DNA of 64,000 nucleotides from Mycobacterium bourgelatii (GCF_010723575.1 NZ_BLKZ01000001.1:744001-808000), one strand, 5' to 3'. Positions 17,870 to 27,392 are shown, counted from the stretch's first letter. Notes: generated by a model from the letters alone, not told the origin. Made by a program: numbers and translations.

Positions 17870-19011
17870 CGGCGCGGGCCCCATATCCGGTCGCGGTCGG
17901 GGCCCCACACCCGGTCGCCCAGCTGGGTGAGGACGAACCTCAGCGACCCGACCAGGTTTTCCCAATCGGCCCACTTCGGCCCGTGGAAACCTGGATCACC
18001 CAGATGGTTCTTGTCCGGGATGTGGCCGAGCGCGATTTGCTGCAGGTCGACATCTGAGTGAGTTGCATTGGCACTGAACAGTTTCAGCGTCGGAGGCAGT
18101 ACCCGCAGCAGGTTGGACATGGTGACGCGCGGGTCGACGGCGACGTCGTTGAACGAACGGGACAGCTCGTTCAGATCGTGGATGAGGCTGCGGGTGTCGG
18201 TGCCGGCGATGGACGGGAACCGCTGTAGTTGGCGCGTGACGGATGACAATCGGTCGACCAGATCCACGATCGTGGCGGTGTTGTCGGCGATCACCGTCAG
18301 CGCCGGCGCTGACGACGTCAGCAGATCGTCGATCGAATCGCGCCTGGTGTTCAGCTCGTCGGCGAGCGCCGCGGTCTGCTTCATCACCGTGCGGATGTCC
18401 TCGGCGCGCGCCGACATGGTGGTCACCAGGGCCCGCGATTCGCGGATCATCGTGGCCAGCCCCTCGCCCTGGTGTCCCACCGCGGAGCCCACCCCGTTGA
18501 GCGCCCTGGTGAGGTTGCGAATCACCCCGCCGTTGACCAGCATCGAACTTGAGGCCAGGACCTGTTCGACGGTGGTTGCCGCCACCGTCGACGCGAGCGG
18601 GATGGTGTCGCCGTCGTGCAGGACGGCGCCCGTAGCTGCAGCGCCTTCCGGCTCGCGCAGCGCCACGAAGATGTCCCCGAGTGGCGTGGCCGAACGCAAT
18701 TCGGCGGTAGTGCCTACCGGTAGTCGGACGCTGTCGAGGATCCGCATGCCGACCACTGCGGTGTAGTGCTCGGCGGACATCGATACCACCTCGCCCACGT
18801 CGGCCCCGCCGAGGCGGACCTTGGCCCGATCGGGCAGGTTGAGCGCGTTGGAGAACACGGCGGTGAGGTGGTAGCCGGCACCGCCGATGCCGGGGGCGGG
18901 CAGCGGCAGCTTCTCCACGCCGACCGAACACCCGGCGACCAACACCGCGCACAGCGCCGCCGGCGCGGCGGTGTGCGCGACTCGGCGGGTCAGTACGCGG
19001 CGGGCGATCAC
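17866..19011 (-). CDS. Mce family lipoprotein, fifth subunit (MceE/LprK type)
   Basis: A 381-residue Mce subunit with a lipoprotein signal: a Leu/Ala-rich N terminus followed by the lipobox LVAGC with Cys at about residue 28. This is the hallmark of the E-position subunit. The MCE domain follows (YHLTAVFSNALNLPDRAKVRLGG), then a long helical region. GTG 19011 overlaps the mceD stop (GTGA). The lipid anchor would place it on the outer face of the plasma membrane as part of the hexameric tunnel. Confidence 0.93.
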   Translation of the reverse strand: MIARRVLTRRVAHTAAPAALCAVLVAGCSVGVEKLPLPAPGIGGAGYHLTAVFSNALNLPDRAKVRLGGADVGEVVSMSAEHYTAVVGMRILDSVRLPVGTTAELRSATPLGDIFVALREPEGAAATGAVLHDGDTIPLASTVAATTVEQVLASSSMLVNGGVIRNLTRALNGVGSAVGHQGEGLATMIRESRALVTTMSARAEDIRTVMKQTAALADELNTRRDSIDDLLTSSAPALTVIADNTATIVDLVDRLSSVTRQLQRFPSIAGTDTRSLIHDLNELSRSFNDVAVDPRVTMSNLLRVLPPTLKLFSANATHSDVDLQQIALGHIPDKNHLGDPGFHGPKWADWENLVGSLRFVLTQLGDRVWGPDRDRIWGPRR

Positions 19012-20126
19012 TTGCCGAGCCTCGTCATCGCTTCCAGCACCGAGGTCAGGCCGAAATCGGGCCCGAGATCACGGATTGTCCCAGTGCGGCAGCCGAGTTG
19101 GCGCAGTCCCAGGATGTTGCAGACTTCCTTGGTCATCGAGCTGTCGAAGAAAACCGAGTCGAAATGCGCACCGACCCGCAGCATGCCGTTGTCCGGATCG
19201 ATCGCCGCGGCGACGTTGTCGATTGCCAGCGGCGCGACGTCGAAAACCTCGGCCAGCTCGCGGCGATAGTCGACCAAAGCCTTGGTGAAGGCGTTGCTGC
19301 TCTGCATCGTTGCCGCCAGGTTCTCGCCGTTGTCGCCGAGCAGGCGGTTCAACTGTTCGAGCACCTCGTTGAGCCGCCGTCCGGTCTGCCCCTGGCCGAC
19401 GTCCTCGTCGGCCAGGAGGTCGCTGAGTTGGCGGATGCTCGAACCGAACTCGCGTACCAAGGCCTCGTTCTGCGCCGCGGAATCCGTGAGTCTGCTCAAG
19501 TTGGTCACCACGGTGGTGAGGTTCTGCCGGGTTGCGTGGCCAGCGTCCCCGCCGTCCCCGCCGGTGCGCAACGCCGCCGAGAGCGCGCCGAGCGCCGATT
19601 TGATCCGTTCGCCACTGGTGGACGTGATATCTGAGGTTGCGTTGAGGATGTCGGCCATCGGTCCGCCGCCGGCACCGTCGCCGTGCATCGCGGTGCCGAG
19701 CTTGTCGAGCATCTTGAGCACTCGGTCGAACTCGATTGGCGTCCTGGTCCGGCGCAGGCTCAACACGGTGCCGTCGGCCAGCGTAGGGCCCCCCCGATAG
19801 GGCGGGGTCAGTTCCACGTGGCGGTCGGTGAGGATCGAGGTGCCGACCGTCACCGCCGTGACATCGCTGGGGATCTGTATCTTGGCATCCACGTCGAGGA
19901 CGACTTCGACGTAGTCGTTCTTCGGGCTGATCGAGCCGACCCGTCCGACCGGCATACCCAGCACTGCAACGATATTGCCGGTGTAGAGGCCGATCGTGTT
20001 GTCGAACTGTGCGGTGATCGTGAGGTGCTTGGGCGCCACGCTGGGCCACAGTGAGTAGCCGGCAACGAGCACGGTCGCCGCCAGCACGGCGAGTATGGTG
20101 AGCCGGAGTATTAGTCTCTTGCTCAT
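19008..20126 (-). CDS. Mce family protein, fourth subunit (MceD type)
   Basis: A 372-residue subunit of the Mce importer. MSKRLILRLTILAVLAATVLVAGYS gives a short cytosolic start and one membrane helix, then the MCE domain (LTITAQFDNTIGLYTGNIVAVLGMPVG). A long helical portion follows, with two Cys near the C terminus (EVCNILGLRQLGC). ATG 20126 overlaps the previous stop. Confidence 0.92.
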   Translation of the reverse strand: MSKRLILRLTILAVLAATVLVAGYSLWPSVAPKHLTITAQFDNTIGLYTGNIVAVLGMPVGRVGSISPKNDYVEVVLDVDAKIQIPSDVTAVTVGTSILTDRHVELTPPYRGGPTLADGTVLSLRRTRTPIEFDRVLKMLDKLGTAMHGDGAGGGPMADILNATSDITSTSGERIKSALGALSAALRTGGDGGDAGHATRQNLTTVVTNLSRLTDSAAQNEALVREFGSSIRQLSDLLADEDVGQGQTGRRLNEVLEQLNRLLGDNGENLAATMQSSNAFTKALVDYRRELAEVFDVAPLAIDNVAAAIDPDNGMLRVGAHFDSVFFDSSMTKEVCNILGLRQLGCRTGTIRDLGPDFGLTSVLEAMTRLGK

Positions 20127-21163
20127 TCGCAGTCCTTGAAGTACTGGTAACGGTCCGGCCAATTCCATTGCTGCGCGCGACCGCTGATCGCGCACATCCA
20201 GGAATCCACCATCAGGCCACCGGGAAGCGCGAAATCCAGAAACGGCCCCGTTCCGCTGGCGTTGGCCACGTTTCGCATCGCGATGGGCATGGTTTGAAAC
20301 AGGTTGCGCAACAACGGATCGTGGTTTCCGATCATCGCGGTGACCTGACGGGTCTCGGTGAGCAGCGTGTTGATCTGGGCGCTGTTACCGACTGTGAGTT
20401 CGTGCGTGGTGTTCACCAGGTTTGTCGCGGCCTGCAGCAGTCGCATGACCGCGTCGCGCCGGGCGACGATCTCACCGAACAGGTCACTGCCCTGCTTGAT
20501 CAGCGCCTTGAGGTCATCCTGCTGCCGCCCCAGGATGTCGGCTACCGTCGCGGTGCTGCGCAGCAACTCCGCGATCTGGCCCCGGCGGGAAGTGATTACC
20601 TGCGAGAGCATTTCGATGTTGGTCATCGCGTCGGGCAGGATCGACGGTAGGCCGCTCAACTGTCTGGATACGGTCTCCATCGAATCGGCGAACTGCTCGG
20701 CATTCACCTGCTCGAAGGTGTTCGTCGAATCCTGCAGTACCCGTTGTAAGTCGTAGGGAACCATGGTGTGCGCCAGCGTGATTCGTCGGTCGGCCAGCGG
20801 TCCGTCGCCGGCCGGCTTCAATTCCACATAGCGGGCGCCAAGCACGGTGCTCAACTTGATCGCCGCCCTGGTCTGCGATCGAAGCGACACGTCAGGCCGG
20901 ATTTTCATCGTCACCACGACGTGGTCGTCGGCCAGCGAGGTGTCGTCGACCGTGCCCACCGGCACCCCGGCGATGCTCACGTCGTCGCCCGGGCGGATGC
21001 CTGCCGCCTGCACGAATTCAGCTACGTACGTCGTCTTTCCGAGGTGCAACGAGGTCAGCATGGTGCTGACCGCCACCAGCGCGGCGAGCGTGAGCACCGC
21101 ACCGAGGCCCAGCCACGCGGTATTGAGGTCCTCGAGGACCCACTTGCGTCGCCGTTTTGCCAT
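20123..21163 (-). CDS. Mce family protein, third subunit (MceC type)
   Basis: A 346-residue subunit. The very basic N terminus MAKRRRKW precedes one membrane helix (LGLGAVLTLAALVAVSTML), an MCE domain (YVAEFVQAAGIRPGDDVSIAGVPVG) and a helical region. ATG 21163 is preceded by AGGTGA at good spacing; GTG 21172, overlapping the mceB stop as GTGA, is an equally credible start adding three residues. Confidence 0.9.
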   Translation of the reverse strand: MAKRRRKWVLEDLNTAWLGLGAVLTLAALVAVSTMLTSLHLGKTTYVAEFVQAAGIRPGDDVSIAGVPVGTVDDTSLADDHVVVTMKIRPDVSLRSQTRAAIKLSTVLGARYVELKPAGDGPLADRRITLAHTMVPYDLQRVLQDSTNTFEQVNAEQFADSMETVSRQLSGLPSILPDAMTNIEMLSQVITSRRGQIAELLRSTATVADILGRQQDDLKALIKQGSDLFGEIVARRDAVMRLLQAATNLVNTTHELTVGNSAQINTLLTETRQVTAMIGNHDPLLRNLFQTMPIAMRNVANASGTGPFLDFALPGGLMVDSWMCAISGRAQQWNWPDRYQYFKDCE

Positions 21164-21168
21164 CGCGT

Positions 21169-22209
21169 TCACCTGCACTGCGCCGAATATTTGCGCTGGC
21201 CACCGGGAGTGGCCGCGTTGACGATGCTGGGCACGATCGGCTTGAGGAAGTTGAGCAGCGTGAAGTTGAAGTCGCAGGCCTGTGCGCTCATGGCGGTGCT
21301 GTCGCCGGTGATGCGGGCCACGCCCTTGAGGACGGCGGGCAGGTTGGCGCCCAGGGTGGCGAATTGGTCCTGATCGGCAACCATGGTCCGCAGCAGCCCC
21401 GGCTGACGGTTGAGGGTGTCATCCAGATCCGGGCGCGTCGCGGTCATGATCGCCGAAATACGGTCGACCACCGTGGAAATCGACCCCACCGAGGTGATCA
21501 GCTCGTCGCGGCGGACATTCAGCCCCGCCACCACCGCCCGGACCTGCGTCAACGTGGTCTCCAGCGATTTACCCTGGCTCGCCAGGTTGTGGGTTACCGC
21601 GTTGAGGCTGTTGATGAGCTGGCCCAGGAGGTCGTCAGGGCCGGACATCGACTGGGCGAGGTGTGATGTCTCGGCGATCAGCAGCGCCAACGAATTCGAG
21701 TCGCCCTGAAGCGCTTTGATCAGCGCGTTGGACAGATTCCCCCGGTTGTCGGGATCGAGCAGCGTGAAGAGCGGTTCGAAGCCGTTGAGCAGTTCGGTCA
21801 CGTCGAACGACGGCTCCGTGTGATCGAGGGGGATCGTTGCGTCCGGGGCGAGCAGGTCCGGCTGGCCGAAATCGGCCAGTGACAGGCTGAGATAGCGTTG
21901 CCCGATGATGTTCTGATAGACCACAGCGACTTTGGTGTTGCCGTAGACGGGTTGGTGGCGTTCAATCCGGAAACGCACCCGTGCGAGATCCCCGGAGAGG
22001 TCGATGTCGTCGACCCGTCCCACCCGGACACCCGCCATCCGCACGTCGGACCCAGCGCGCAGCCCGGTGACATCGGTGAAGGTCGCGGTGTAGCTTGCGG
22101 TCGGTCCAACGACGTCGCGGCGCAGGGTGACGTAGATGATCCAGGTGAGTGCGAAGCAGAACGTGAGGAAGGCGACGAGCCAGGCGAGCTGGCATCGGTG
22201 CGTGGTCAT
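21169..22209 (-). CDS. Mce family protein, second subunit (MceB type)
   Basis: A 346-residue subunit with an N-terminal membrane helix (LAWLVAFLTFCFALTWIIYVTL), the MCE domain (YTATFTDVTGLRAGSDVRMAGVRVGRVDDI) and a long helical domain ending in a Cys-containing tail (KYSAQCR). ATG 22209 overlaps the mceA stop (ATGA). Confidence 0.92.
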   Translation of the reverse strand: MTTHRCQLAWLVAFLTFCFALTWIIYVTLRRDVVGPTASYTATFTDVTGLRAGSDVRMAGVRVGRVDDIDLSGDLARVRFRIERHQPVYGNTKVAVVYQNIIGQRYLSLSLADFGQPDLLAPDATIPLDHTEPSFDVTELLNGFEPLFTLLDPDNRGNLSNALIKALQGDSNSLALLIAETSHLAQSMSGPDDLLGQLINSLNAVTHNLASQGKSLETTLTQVRAVVAGLNVRRDELITSVGSISTVVDRISAIMTATRPDLDDTLNRQPGLLRTMVADQDQFATLGANLPAVLKGVARITGDSTAMSAQACDFNFTLLNFLKPIVPSIVNAATPGGQRKYSAQCR

Positions 22210-23471
22210 GGCGTCCCCCGAGGGTCCGGTTCGGGCACGAAAGCCGCTGGCGGCGGCGGAGTTTGCGCGGCACCCGTCAGAAGCTGTTCCGCCGCGTTCG
22301 TCGGCGGCGGCAGGACGGTGCCCGGCGGGGGAACGTACGCGCGGGGATCGGGGAGTCCGTGGGTGTCCACCACGGGCGTCGTCTCGGGCGCGGTGACGCA
22401 GCTGGGTCCCCGCAGCTCCCCGTACACCGGGCAGTCGGAGCGTGTGTACAGCCGCAGCGGAGCCAGCGCCACCACAAGCTTGAAGGTGAAGCCCACCTTC
22501 GTGCCGGTGCGGGTCCACAACTCATCGAAGAACTTGTCGACAACGTTGTTGATTCCCAATGCGATTGCCGGAAACTTGGCGGAGTGATCGGCCAGCACGC
22601 CGACGACCGGCGTGAGTTGGGTGGTGATCGCCAATAACTGGTCGGCGTGGTTGTTCAGCCCGGTGTCGACGGTGCCGACGGTGTGCTGCGCTCCGGTCAG
22701 CAGGTCGTCGAGAGCAACCCGCTTCTCGGCGATGGTTCGCATCGGCACCACGGCGTTGTGCAACGCGTCCACCAGGTCGGGCGCCGAACCGCGCAGCGCC
22801 TCGATCGCGGATTCCCACGTTGCCAGGGTGGGCAACTCGTCGGTTTGGGTGTTCAGCCGATTCAGCTCGGTGGCAATGCGATTCAGGCCCGCGGCGGCCG
22901 AGGTCAGCGCCCGTCCCTTACCCGCGGTCGCGTCGGCAAGCGCGCGCATCAGCCCCAGCGTGTGGTCGCCGCCGGGACGGCCGACGGCCGCGACCACATC
23001 ACGCAACTTGGCCAGCGTGGTCTGGAACAGTTGCGTCGGCAGGGTGTGATCCTGGGCGATGGTGGCCCCGGGTCGGATCGGCGGCGCCGGACCGTTGTCG
23101 ACCAGCTGCACCGACGACACCGCAAAGGCGTTACTCGGGACGATCCGGGCGGTCACACTGTTCGGGATGCCTTGCGCCCGTACCGGATCGATGTCGATGT
23201 GCACCCGGTTGGCGCCACCGCCGGTCGCGGGCGTGACGTCGCGGACGGCACCCACCAGCACGCCGCGGAACTTCACGTCCGATTGCGGCGGCAGCCCGTC
23301 GCCGACGGTGCTCAGCACCGCGGTGACCCCGACGCGCCCGTCCAGCCTGCCCTGAGACTTCGCCAGCAGCAGGTAGCCCACCAGCACGCACACCAGCAGA
23401 AAGCCCGTTCCGGTGACCCGCAGTATCGGCATCGACGGACCGCGCCCGTCGAGGTCGAACTTGTTCGGCAT
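22206..23471 (-). CDS. Mce family protein, first subunit (MceA type)
   Basis: A 421-residue first MCE subunit after the YrbE pair. It has an N-terminal membrane helix (VTGTGFLLVCVLVGYLLLA), the MCE domain (VTAVLSTVGDGLPPQSDVKFRGVLVGAV, about 42-130), a helical tunnel segment and an unusually Pro-rich C terminus (VPPPGTVLPPPTNAAEQ onward). ATG 23471 shares one base with the yrbE stop. I cannot assign it to a numbered mce cluster (mce1-4 or others) by eye. Confidence 0.92.
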   Translation of the reverse strand: MPNKFDLDGRGPSMPILRVTGTGFLLVCVLVGYLLLAKSQGRLDGRVGVTAVLSTVGDGLPPQSDVKFRGVLVGAVRDVTPATGGGANRVHIDIDPVRAQGIPNSVTARIVPSNAFAVSSVQLVDNGPAPPIRPGATIAQDHTLPTQLFQTTLAKLRDVVAAVGRPGGDHTLGLMRALADATAGKGRALTSAAAGLNRIATELNRLNTQTDELPTLATWESAIEALRGSAPDLVDALHNAVVPMRTIAEKRVALDDLLTGAQHTVGTVDTGLNNHADQLLAITTQLTPVVGVLADHSAKFPAIALGINNVVDKFFDELWTRTGTKVGFTFKLVVALAPLRLYTRSDCPVYGELRGPSCVTAPETTPVVDTHGLPDPRAYVPPPGTVLPPPTNAAEQLLTGAAQTPPPPAAFVPEPDPRGTP

Positions 23472-24325
23472 CAGCCGCCCAGCCTTCCGCCCGCGTCGAC
23501 GCCCCAAAACGCCATGGTGAGAAGCATGTTGACGCTGACCATGACGGTGATGCTGGCGCGCATCGCCCGCCCGGCCGCGATGCCGACGCCACGCGGCCCG
23601 CCGCTGGCGTAGAAGCCGTAATAGCACTGCAGCGTGGACATGATGGTGACGAAGACGGCGACCTTGATGATGGCGAACACCATGTCGCGGGGGCTGAGCA
23701 TGAGCCCGAAGTAGTGCAGATAGGTGCCCGACCCCTGCCCACTGGCCAGATAGATGACGAACTGGCAGACCAGGAAATTCAGACACAGGCAGACCACGAA
23801 CAACGGGACGACGGCCAGCGCGGACGCCAGCACCCGGGTGGTCACCAGATAGGGGATGGGCCGGATCGCCACCGACTCGAGGGCGTCGATCTCCTCCGAG
23901 ATCCGCATCGCCCCCAATTGGGCCGTGAAGCGGCACCCGGCCTGGATCGCGAAGCCGAGTGATGCCATCATCGGCGCGATTTCGCGCACGCTGGCCAGCG
24001 CGGTGATCAGCCCGGTCGCCGGTCCCAGTCCGAGCAGGTTGAGCGCGTTGTAGCCCTCGATCGCCACAACGGCTCCACCGGCCGCCCCGTTGATAAGTAC
24101 CACGCCGGCCGTGCCGCCGCCGACGACGATCGAACCGTTGCCCCAGGTGACATCGGAGAGCAACCGGAAGAATTCGCGCGGATACCGGCGCAGCACGAGT
24201 GGCACGCCGGCCAGCGTCTGAAAGAAGAACGCCACCATATGACCGATCCGGGCCACCTGGTCACCGGCCCCGACGACGGCGGACACGACCGGGCGCACGC
24301 CGACGGGATAGTAGGTGGCTGCCAT
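23471..24325 (-). CDS. YrbE-type Mce permease, B position
   Basis: A 284-residue integral membrane permease of the MlaE/YrbE family, paired with the preceding YrbE to form the transmembrane core of the importer; the shared ATPase is normally encoded elsewhere. The sequence shows the conserved REIAPMMASLGFAIQAGCRFTAQLGAMRISEEIDALE region (coupling helix) and about five or six hydrophobic segments. ATG 24325 follows the upstream stop by two bases. Confidence 0.93.
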   Translation of the reverse strand: MAATYYPVGVRPVVSAVVGAGDQVARIGHMVAFFFQTLAGVPLVLRRYPREFFRLLSDVTWGNGSIVVGGGTAGVVLINGAAGGAVVAIEGYNALNLLGLGPATGLITALASVREIAPMMASLGFAIQAGCRFTAQLGAMRISEEIDALESVAIRPIPYLVTTRVLASALAVVPLFVVCLCLNFLVCQFVIYLASGQGSGTYLHYFGLMLSPRDMVFAIIKVAVFVTIMSTLQCYYGFYASGGPRGVGIAAGRAMRASITVMVSVNMLLTMAFWGVDAGGRLGG

Positions 24326-24327
24326 GA

Positions 24328-25191
24328 TCAGAAACTGGTCTTGGGGAACAAGATCAAATACATCTGGCTCATCAACACGTTGACCAGCAGCAGTACCAGA
24401 ACGGATTGCACGACGGCGGCGTTTACCGAGTTGGCCACGCCGGCCGGGCCGCCACGAGCGTCCAGGCCCTTGTAACACGAGATGACCGCGACGATGGCGC
24501 CGAAGACCACCGCCTTGAGCAGGGTCAGGATCAGGTCGTCCACGGTGGCGAACGAGGAAAAGGTCGCGGTGTAGCTGCCCGGGGTGCCGCCTTGCAGCAT
24601 GACCGTGAACGCGTACCCGGCCAAAAACCCGATGAAGCAGGCGAATCCGGTCAACGCGGTGGCGATCAGCATGCTGGCCGCCAGGCGGGGCACCACCAGG
24701 CGCCGGATCACCGACACCCCCATCACCTCCATGGCGTCGGTCTCTTCCCGGATCTTTCGGGAGCCGAGGTCCGCGCCCGTCGCCGACCCGACCGCCGCGG
24801 CCATCAGGACGGCGGCGACCAGTGGGGCACCCTGCCGCAGGACCGCCAGGCCGTTGGCCGCCCCGGCCAGCGAGGTGGCGCCGAGTTGCCCGGCCAACAA
24901 GCTGAATTGGATCGCCAGGGTGACGCTGAGCGGCACGGCGATGAACAGTGTCGGTACCGCCGCGGTGCGCGCCATGAAGGTGGCCTGCTCGACGAATTCG
25001 CGGAACGGAAAGCGGGCCCGGGCCAGGTCGATGAAGAAGTACTGGAAGGCGCGCACCGCGAGCACACACTGTCCGCCGACCGTGCGCAGCGCTGTGATCG
25101 GGTGGCGGTCGACGTAGCCGGTGGACCACCCGATGATCTCCTGGGTCGACGAATCCAGCCGGTTCTCCTGCACGGCAACGCCTTCCGTCAT
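24328..25191 (-). CDS. YrbE-type Mce permease, A position
   Basis: A 287-residue MlaE-family permease and first membrane gene of the Mce importer. The conserved motif GADLGSRKIREETDAMEVMGV (coupling helix) and several hydrophobic helices are visible. ATG 25191 overlaps the P450 stop as ATGA, so the transporter is translationally coupled to the P450 gene. No Mce ATPase (mceG) gene occurs in the window. Confidence 0.93.
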   Translation of the reverse strand: MTEGVAVQENRLDSSTQEIIGWSTGYVDRHPITALRTVGGQCVLAVRAFQYFFIDLARARFPFREFVEQATFMARTAAVPTLFIAVPLSVTLAIQFSLLAGQLGATSLAGAANGLAVLRQGAPLVAAVLMAAAVGSATGADLGSRKIREETDAMEVMGVSVIRRLVVPRLAASMLIATALTGFACFIGFLAGYAFTVMLQGGTPGSYTATFSSFATVDDLILTLLKAVVFGAIVAVISCYKGLDARGGPAGVANSVNAAVVQSVLVLLLVNVLMSQMYLILFPKTSF

Positions 25192-26483
25192 TGCGGCGCC
25201 CGGGACGGCTCCAGCACCAGGGAGAGCCGCTTGAGTCCGCGCAGCATGAAACTGGGCTCGTATTCGAAGTCGTTGTCCGCGGTCAACGTCACGGAGGCGA
25301 ACCGCTGGGCCAGTTCCTGCAACCCAATTGCGGCTTCCAGTCGTGCCAGGGTGGCGCCGAGGCACGCGTGGATGCCGTGTCCGAAGGCCAAGTGGGTCTT
25401 GGCGTTCGGGCGCTCAGGATTGAAGTCGTCGGCGTCGTCGAATTGGGCCTCGTCGCGATTCGCCGACGCGAAGCCCAGCACCACCAACGAGCCCGCGGGG
25501 ATGGTCACGCCGCCGAGTTCGGTCTCTGCCTTGGTGATCCGGAACATGGTCTGGACGGGAGACAGGAAACGCAGTGCCTCTTCGACGAACGCGCCGGCCC
25601 GCTCGGCGGGGTTCTCCCGCAGCCAGTCCCACCACTTCGGCGACTCTCCCGCCAGCAGCAGCGATCCCGTCAACAGCTTGGTCGTCGTCTCGTTGCCGGC
25701 GATCAACAGCTGCTGGATGATGCTCAGCGCCGCGCCGGTGCTCAGCGGCTCGTCGTCGCTCTCGGCGGTGGATGCGGTGGTGAGCCCGGTGAGCAGGTCG
25801 TCCTTCGGTTCGGCGCGACGGTCGTCGAGTTGGGCAGCGAAGTAGCGCTGGAATTCCAGCAGGCTGCGCGCCTGTTCGAGCCGGCCGGCGTCGTCGAGTT
25901 CGGCGCCGACGGTCAGGGCGAACTGGTCGGACCACTGTTTGAAGTCGTCGATCCGTTCGTCGGGAACGTTCAGGATGTGCGCGATGACTCGCAGCGGCAG
26001 CGGTGCCGCGAACGCGGTGATGACCTCGATCGGGCTGCCGGCGGGCAGTTGATCGGCGACCTCGGCGGCGATCCGGCGGATCGCCGGCTCCTGCTGGGCG
26101 ATGAAGCGTGGCGTGAAGGTCCGGGCCACCATCCGGCGGTAGTAGTGGTGCTCGGGCGGGTCGGCGGTGAGCAACGTCGGCACCGGGGGCCAGCCCTCGG
26201 CCGCGATCTCGGCGACCGCGGCCGCGATCGATTCCGGCGCCGGCAGCTGCGGCACCCCGAAGTTCGACGAGAACACCTCGTGGTTGGTCAACGCTTCGGT
26301 GACCAGTTCGCGCGAGGTGACGAACCACATGCCCCGGGCGGCCACGAAGTGCACCGGCGCCTGCTCCCGCAACGCCCGGTAGTGCGGGAACGGGCATTGC
26401 AGCGTCTGCGGGTCGAGCGGGTCGAAGTTGTCGGGCGAGGGGGGACCGGCGGCGATGTCTGGATCGGTGGTCGTCTGGCTCAC
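25188..26483 (-). CDS. Cytochrome P450 monooxygenase
   Basis: A 431-residue soluble bacterial P450. The I-helix motif is LLIAGNETTT (about 259-268), the ExxR pair is E302/R305 (EEALRF), and the heme-binding loop FGHGIHACLGATLARLE has Cys374. GTG 26483 follows GGGAG and gives a normal-length protein. It is the first gene of the Mce operon and diverges from an SDR gene across a 108-bp promoter region. A [3Fe-4S]-type ferredoxin gene at 37.1 kb is the likely electron donor. The substrate is unknown; linkage to Mce and the carotenoid oxygenase favours a hydrophobic isoprenoid or sterol. Confidence 0.95.
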   Translation of the reverse strand: MSQTTTDPDIAAGPPSPDNFDPLDPQTLQCPFPHYRALREQAPVHFVAARGMWFVTSRELVTEALTNHEVFSSNFGVPQLPAPESIAAAVAEIAAEGWPPVPTLLTADPPEHHYYRRMVARTFTPRFIAQQEPAIRRIAAEVADQLPAGSPIEVITAFAAPLPLRVIAHILNVPDERIDDFKQWSDQFALTVGAELDDAGRLEQARSLLEFQRYFAAQLDDRRAEPKDDLLTGLTTASTAESDDEPLSTGAALSIIQQLLIAGNETTTKLLTGSLLLAGESPKWWDWLRENPAERAGAFVEEALRFLSPVQTMFRITKAETELGGVTIPAGSLVVLGFASANRDEAQFDDADDFNPERPNAKTHLAFGHGIHACLGATLARLEAAIGLQELAQRFASVTLTADNDFEYEPSFMLRGLKRLSLVLEPSRAPQ

Positions 26484-26591
26484 GGTGGCTCCCAACTTCG
26501 CGCTTGGCCGGCAGTTAATTGGTGAGCTAATATAATAGTGATCTGAATCATAGGCAAGATCATGAGGAGATGACATGACGCGGGTACCGGC
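26484..26591. promoter_or_regulatory. Divergent promoter/operator region between the two island operons
   Basis: This 108-bp spacer separates the P450-Mce operon (minus) from the SDR-Rieske operon (plus) and is distinctly AT-rich for the region. A consensus TATAAT lies at 26531-26536 on the plus strand. Overlapping it is TTAATTGGTGAGCTAATA (26515-26532), which shares the outer words TTAATTG and CTAATA with the candidate operator upstream of the E1 alpha gene. TGATCT and AGATCA form inverted 6-bp arms 12 bases apart (about 26539-26562). Regulation by the island TetR protein is inference. Confidence 0.55.
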
Positions 26592-27392
26592 GTGCCGACG
26601 GCGGTAGTGACCGGCGCGGGAAACGGCATCGGACGTGCGATTTCGCGTCGCCTCGCCGCCACCGGCGCCCACGTCGTGGTGGTGGACCGGGATGCCGACG
26701 CGGCGCGCCGCACCGCCGAGAGCGTCGGCGGGACCGCCGTGGAGTGCGACGTATCCGACGAACGGTCGGTCGCCGGGCTGGCAGAGGCCGTCGACTCGGT
26801 GGATGTGCTGGTGAACAATGCCGGCATCTGGCGATCGCAGACGCTCGACGACAGCACCGTGGTCGACGTGGACGACGTGTTGGGCGTCAACGTGCGGGGC
26901 ACCTGGCTGGTCACTCGCGCGCTGATGCCGAAGTTCGGGCCGGCCGGAGGCGCGGTGGTGAACCTGACGTCGGTGCTGGCCGAACTCGGCGGTGTCGGCC
27001 GCGGCATCTACCCGGCGTCCAAGGCGGCGCTGGTCGCACTGACCAAGCAGATGGCATCGGAATATGCGGGCCGGCGGATCCGGGTCAACGCGGTCGGCCC
27101 CGGCCTGGTTTTGACGGAGGGCACGGCCGCGGAGTTCGGCGACCCGGGCCTGCGGGACGCGGTCGCCGCCGCGATGCCGCTGGGCCGGATCGGCGACCCC
27201 GAGGACGTCGCCGCCGCGGTGGCTTTCCTGGCGTCGGATGCCGCCGGGTACGTCACCGGGCAGGTGCTCTACGTGGACGGGGGTTGGTCGGTGAACGGTT
27301 CGGCGTTCATCGGCACCGCGATCCAGGCTTATCTGGCGGGGCTCGGTGGTGAACCAGCGGTTGGAGGACCCAGTGGTGGGAGGACAGCGTGA
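26592..27392 (+). CDS. Short-chain dehydrogenase/reductase
   Basis: A 266-residue classical SDR. It has the cofactor motif TGAGNGIG near the N terminus, NNAG at about residue 74, the active-site Ser in NLTSVLAE, and the YPASK catalytic Tyr/Lys. An Asp after the second beta strand (VVVDRDAD) favours NAD(H). GTG 26592 is the only start that keeps the nucleotide-binding strand at the N terminus. It overlaps the Rieske gene (GTGA). Likely role: oxidation of a hydroxyl introduced by the P450 or Rieske enzyme. Confidence 0.92.
   Translation: MPTAVVTGAGNGIGRAISRRLAATGAHVVVVDRDADAARRTAESVGGTAVECDVSDERSVAGLAEAVDSVDVLVNNAGIWRSQTLDDSTVVDVDDVLGVNVRGTWLVTRALMPKFGPAGGAVVNLTSVLAELGGVGRGIYPASKAALVALTKQMASEYAGRRIRVNAVGPGLVLTEGTAAEFGDPGLRDAVAAAMPLGRIGDPEDVAAAVAFLASDAAGYVTGQVLYVDGGWSVNGSAFIGTAIQAYLAGLGGEPAVGGPSGGRTA

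Noticed and set aside
26484..26591. KstR-type steroid regulator box in the divergent promoter
   Set aside because: No AACnnGTT-type palindrome was found; the visible symmetric elements have different sequences.
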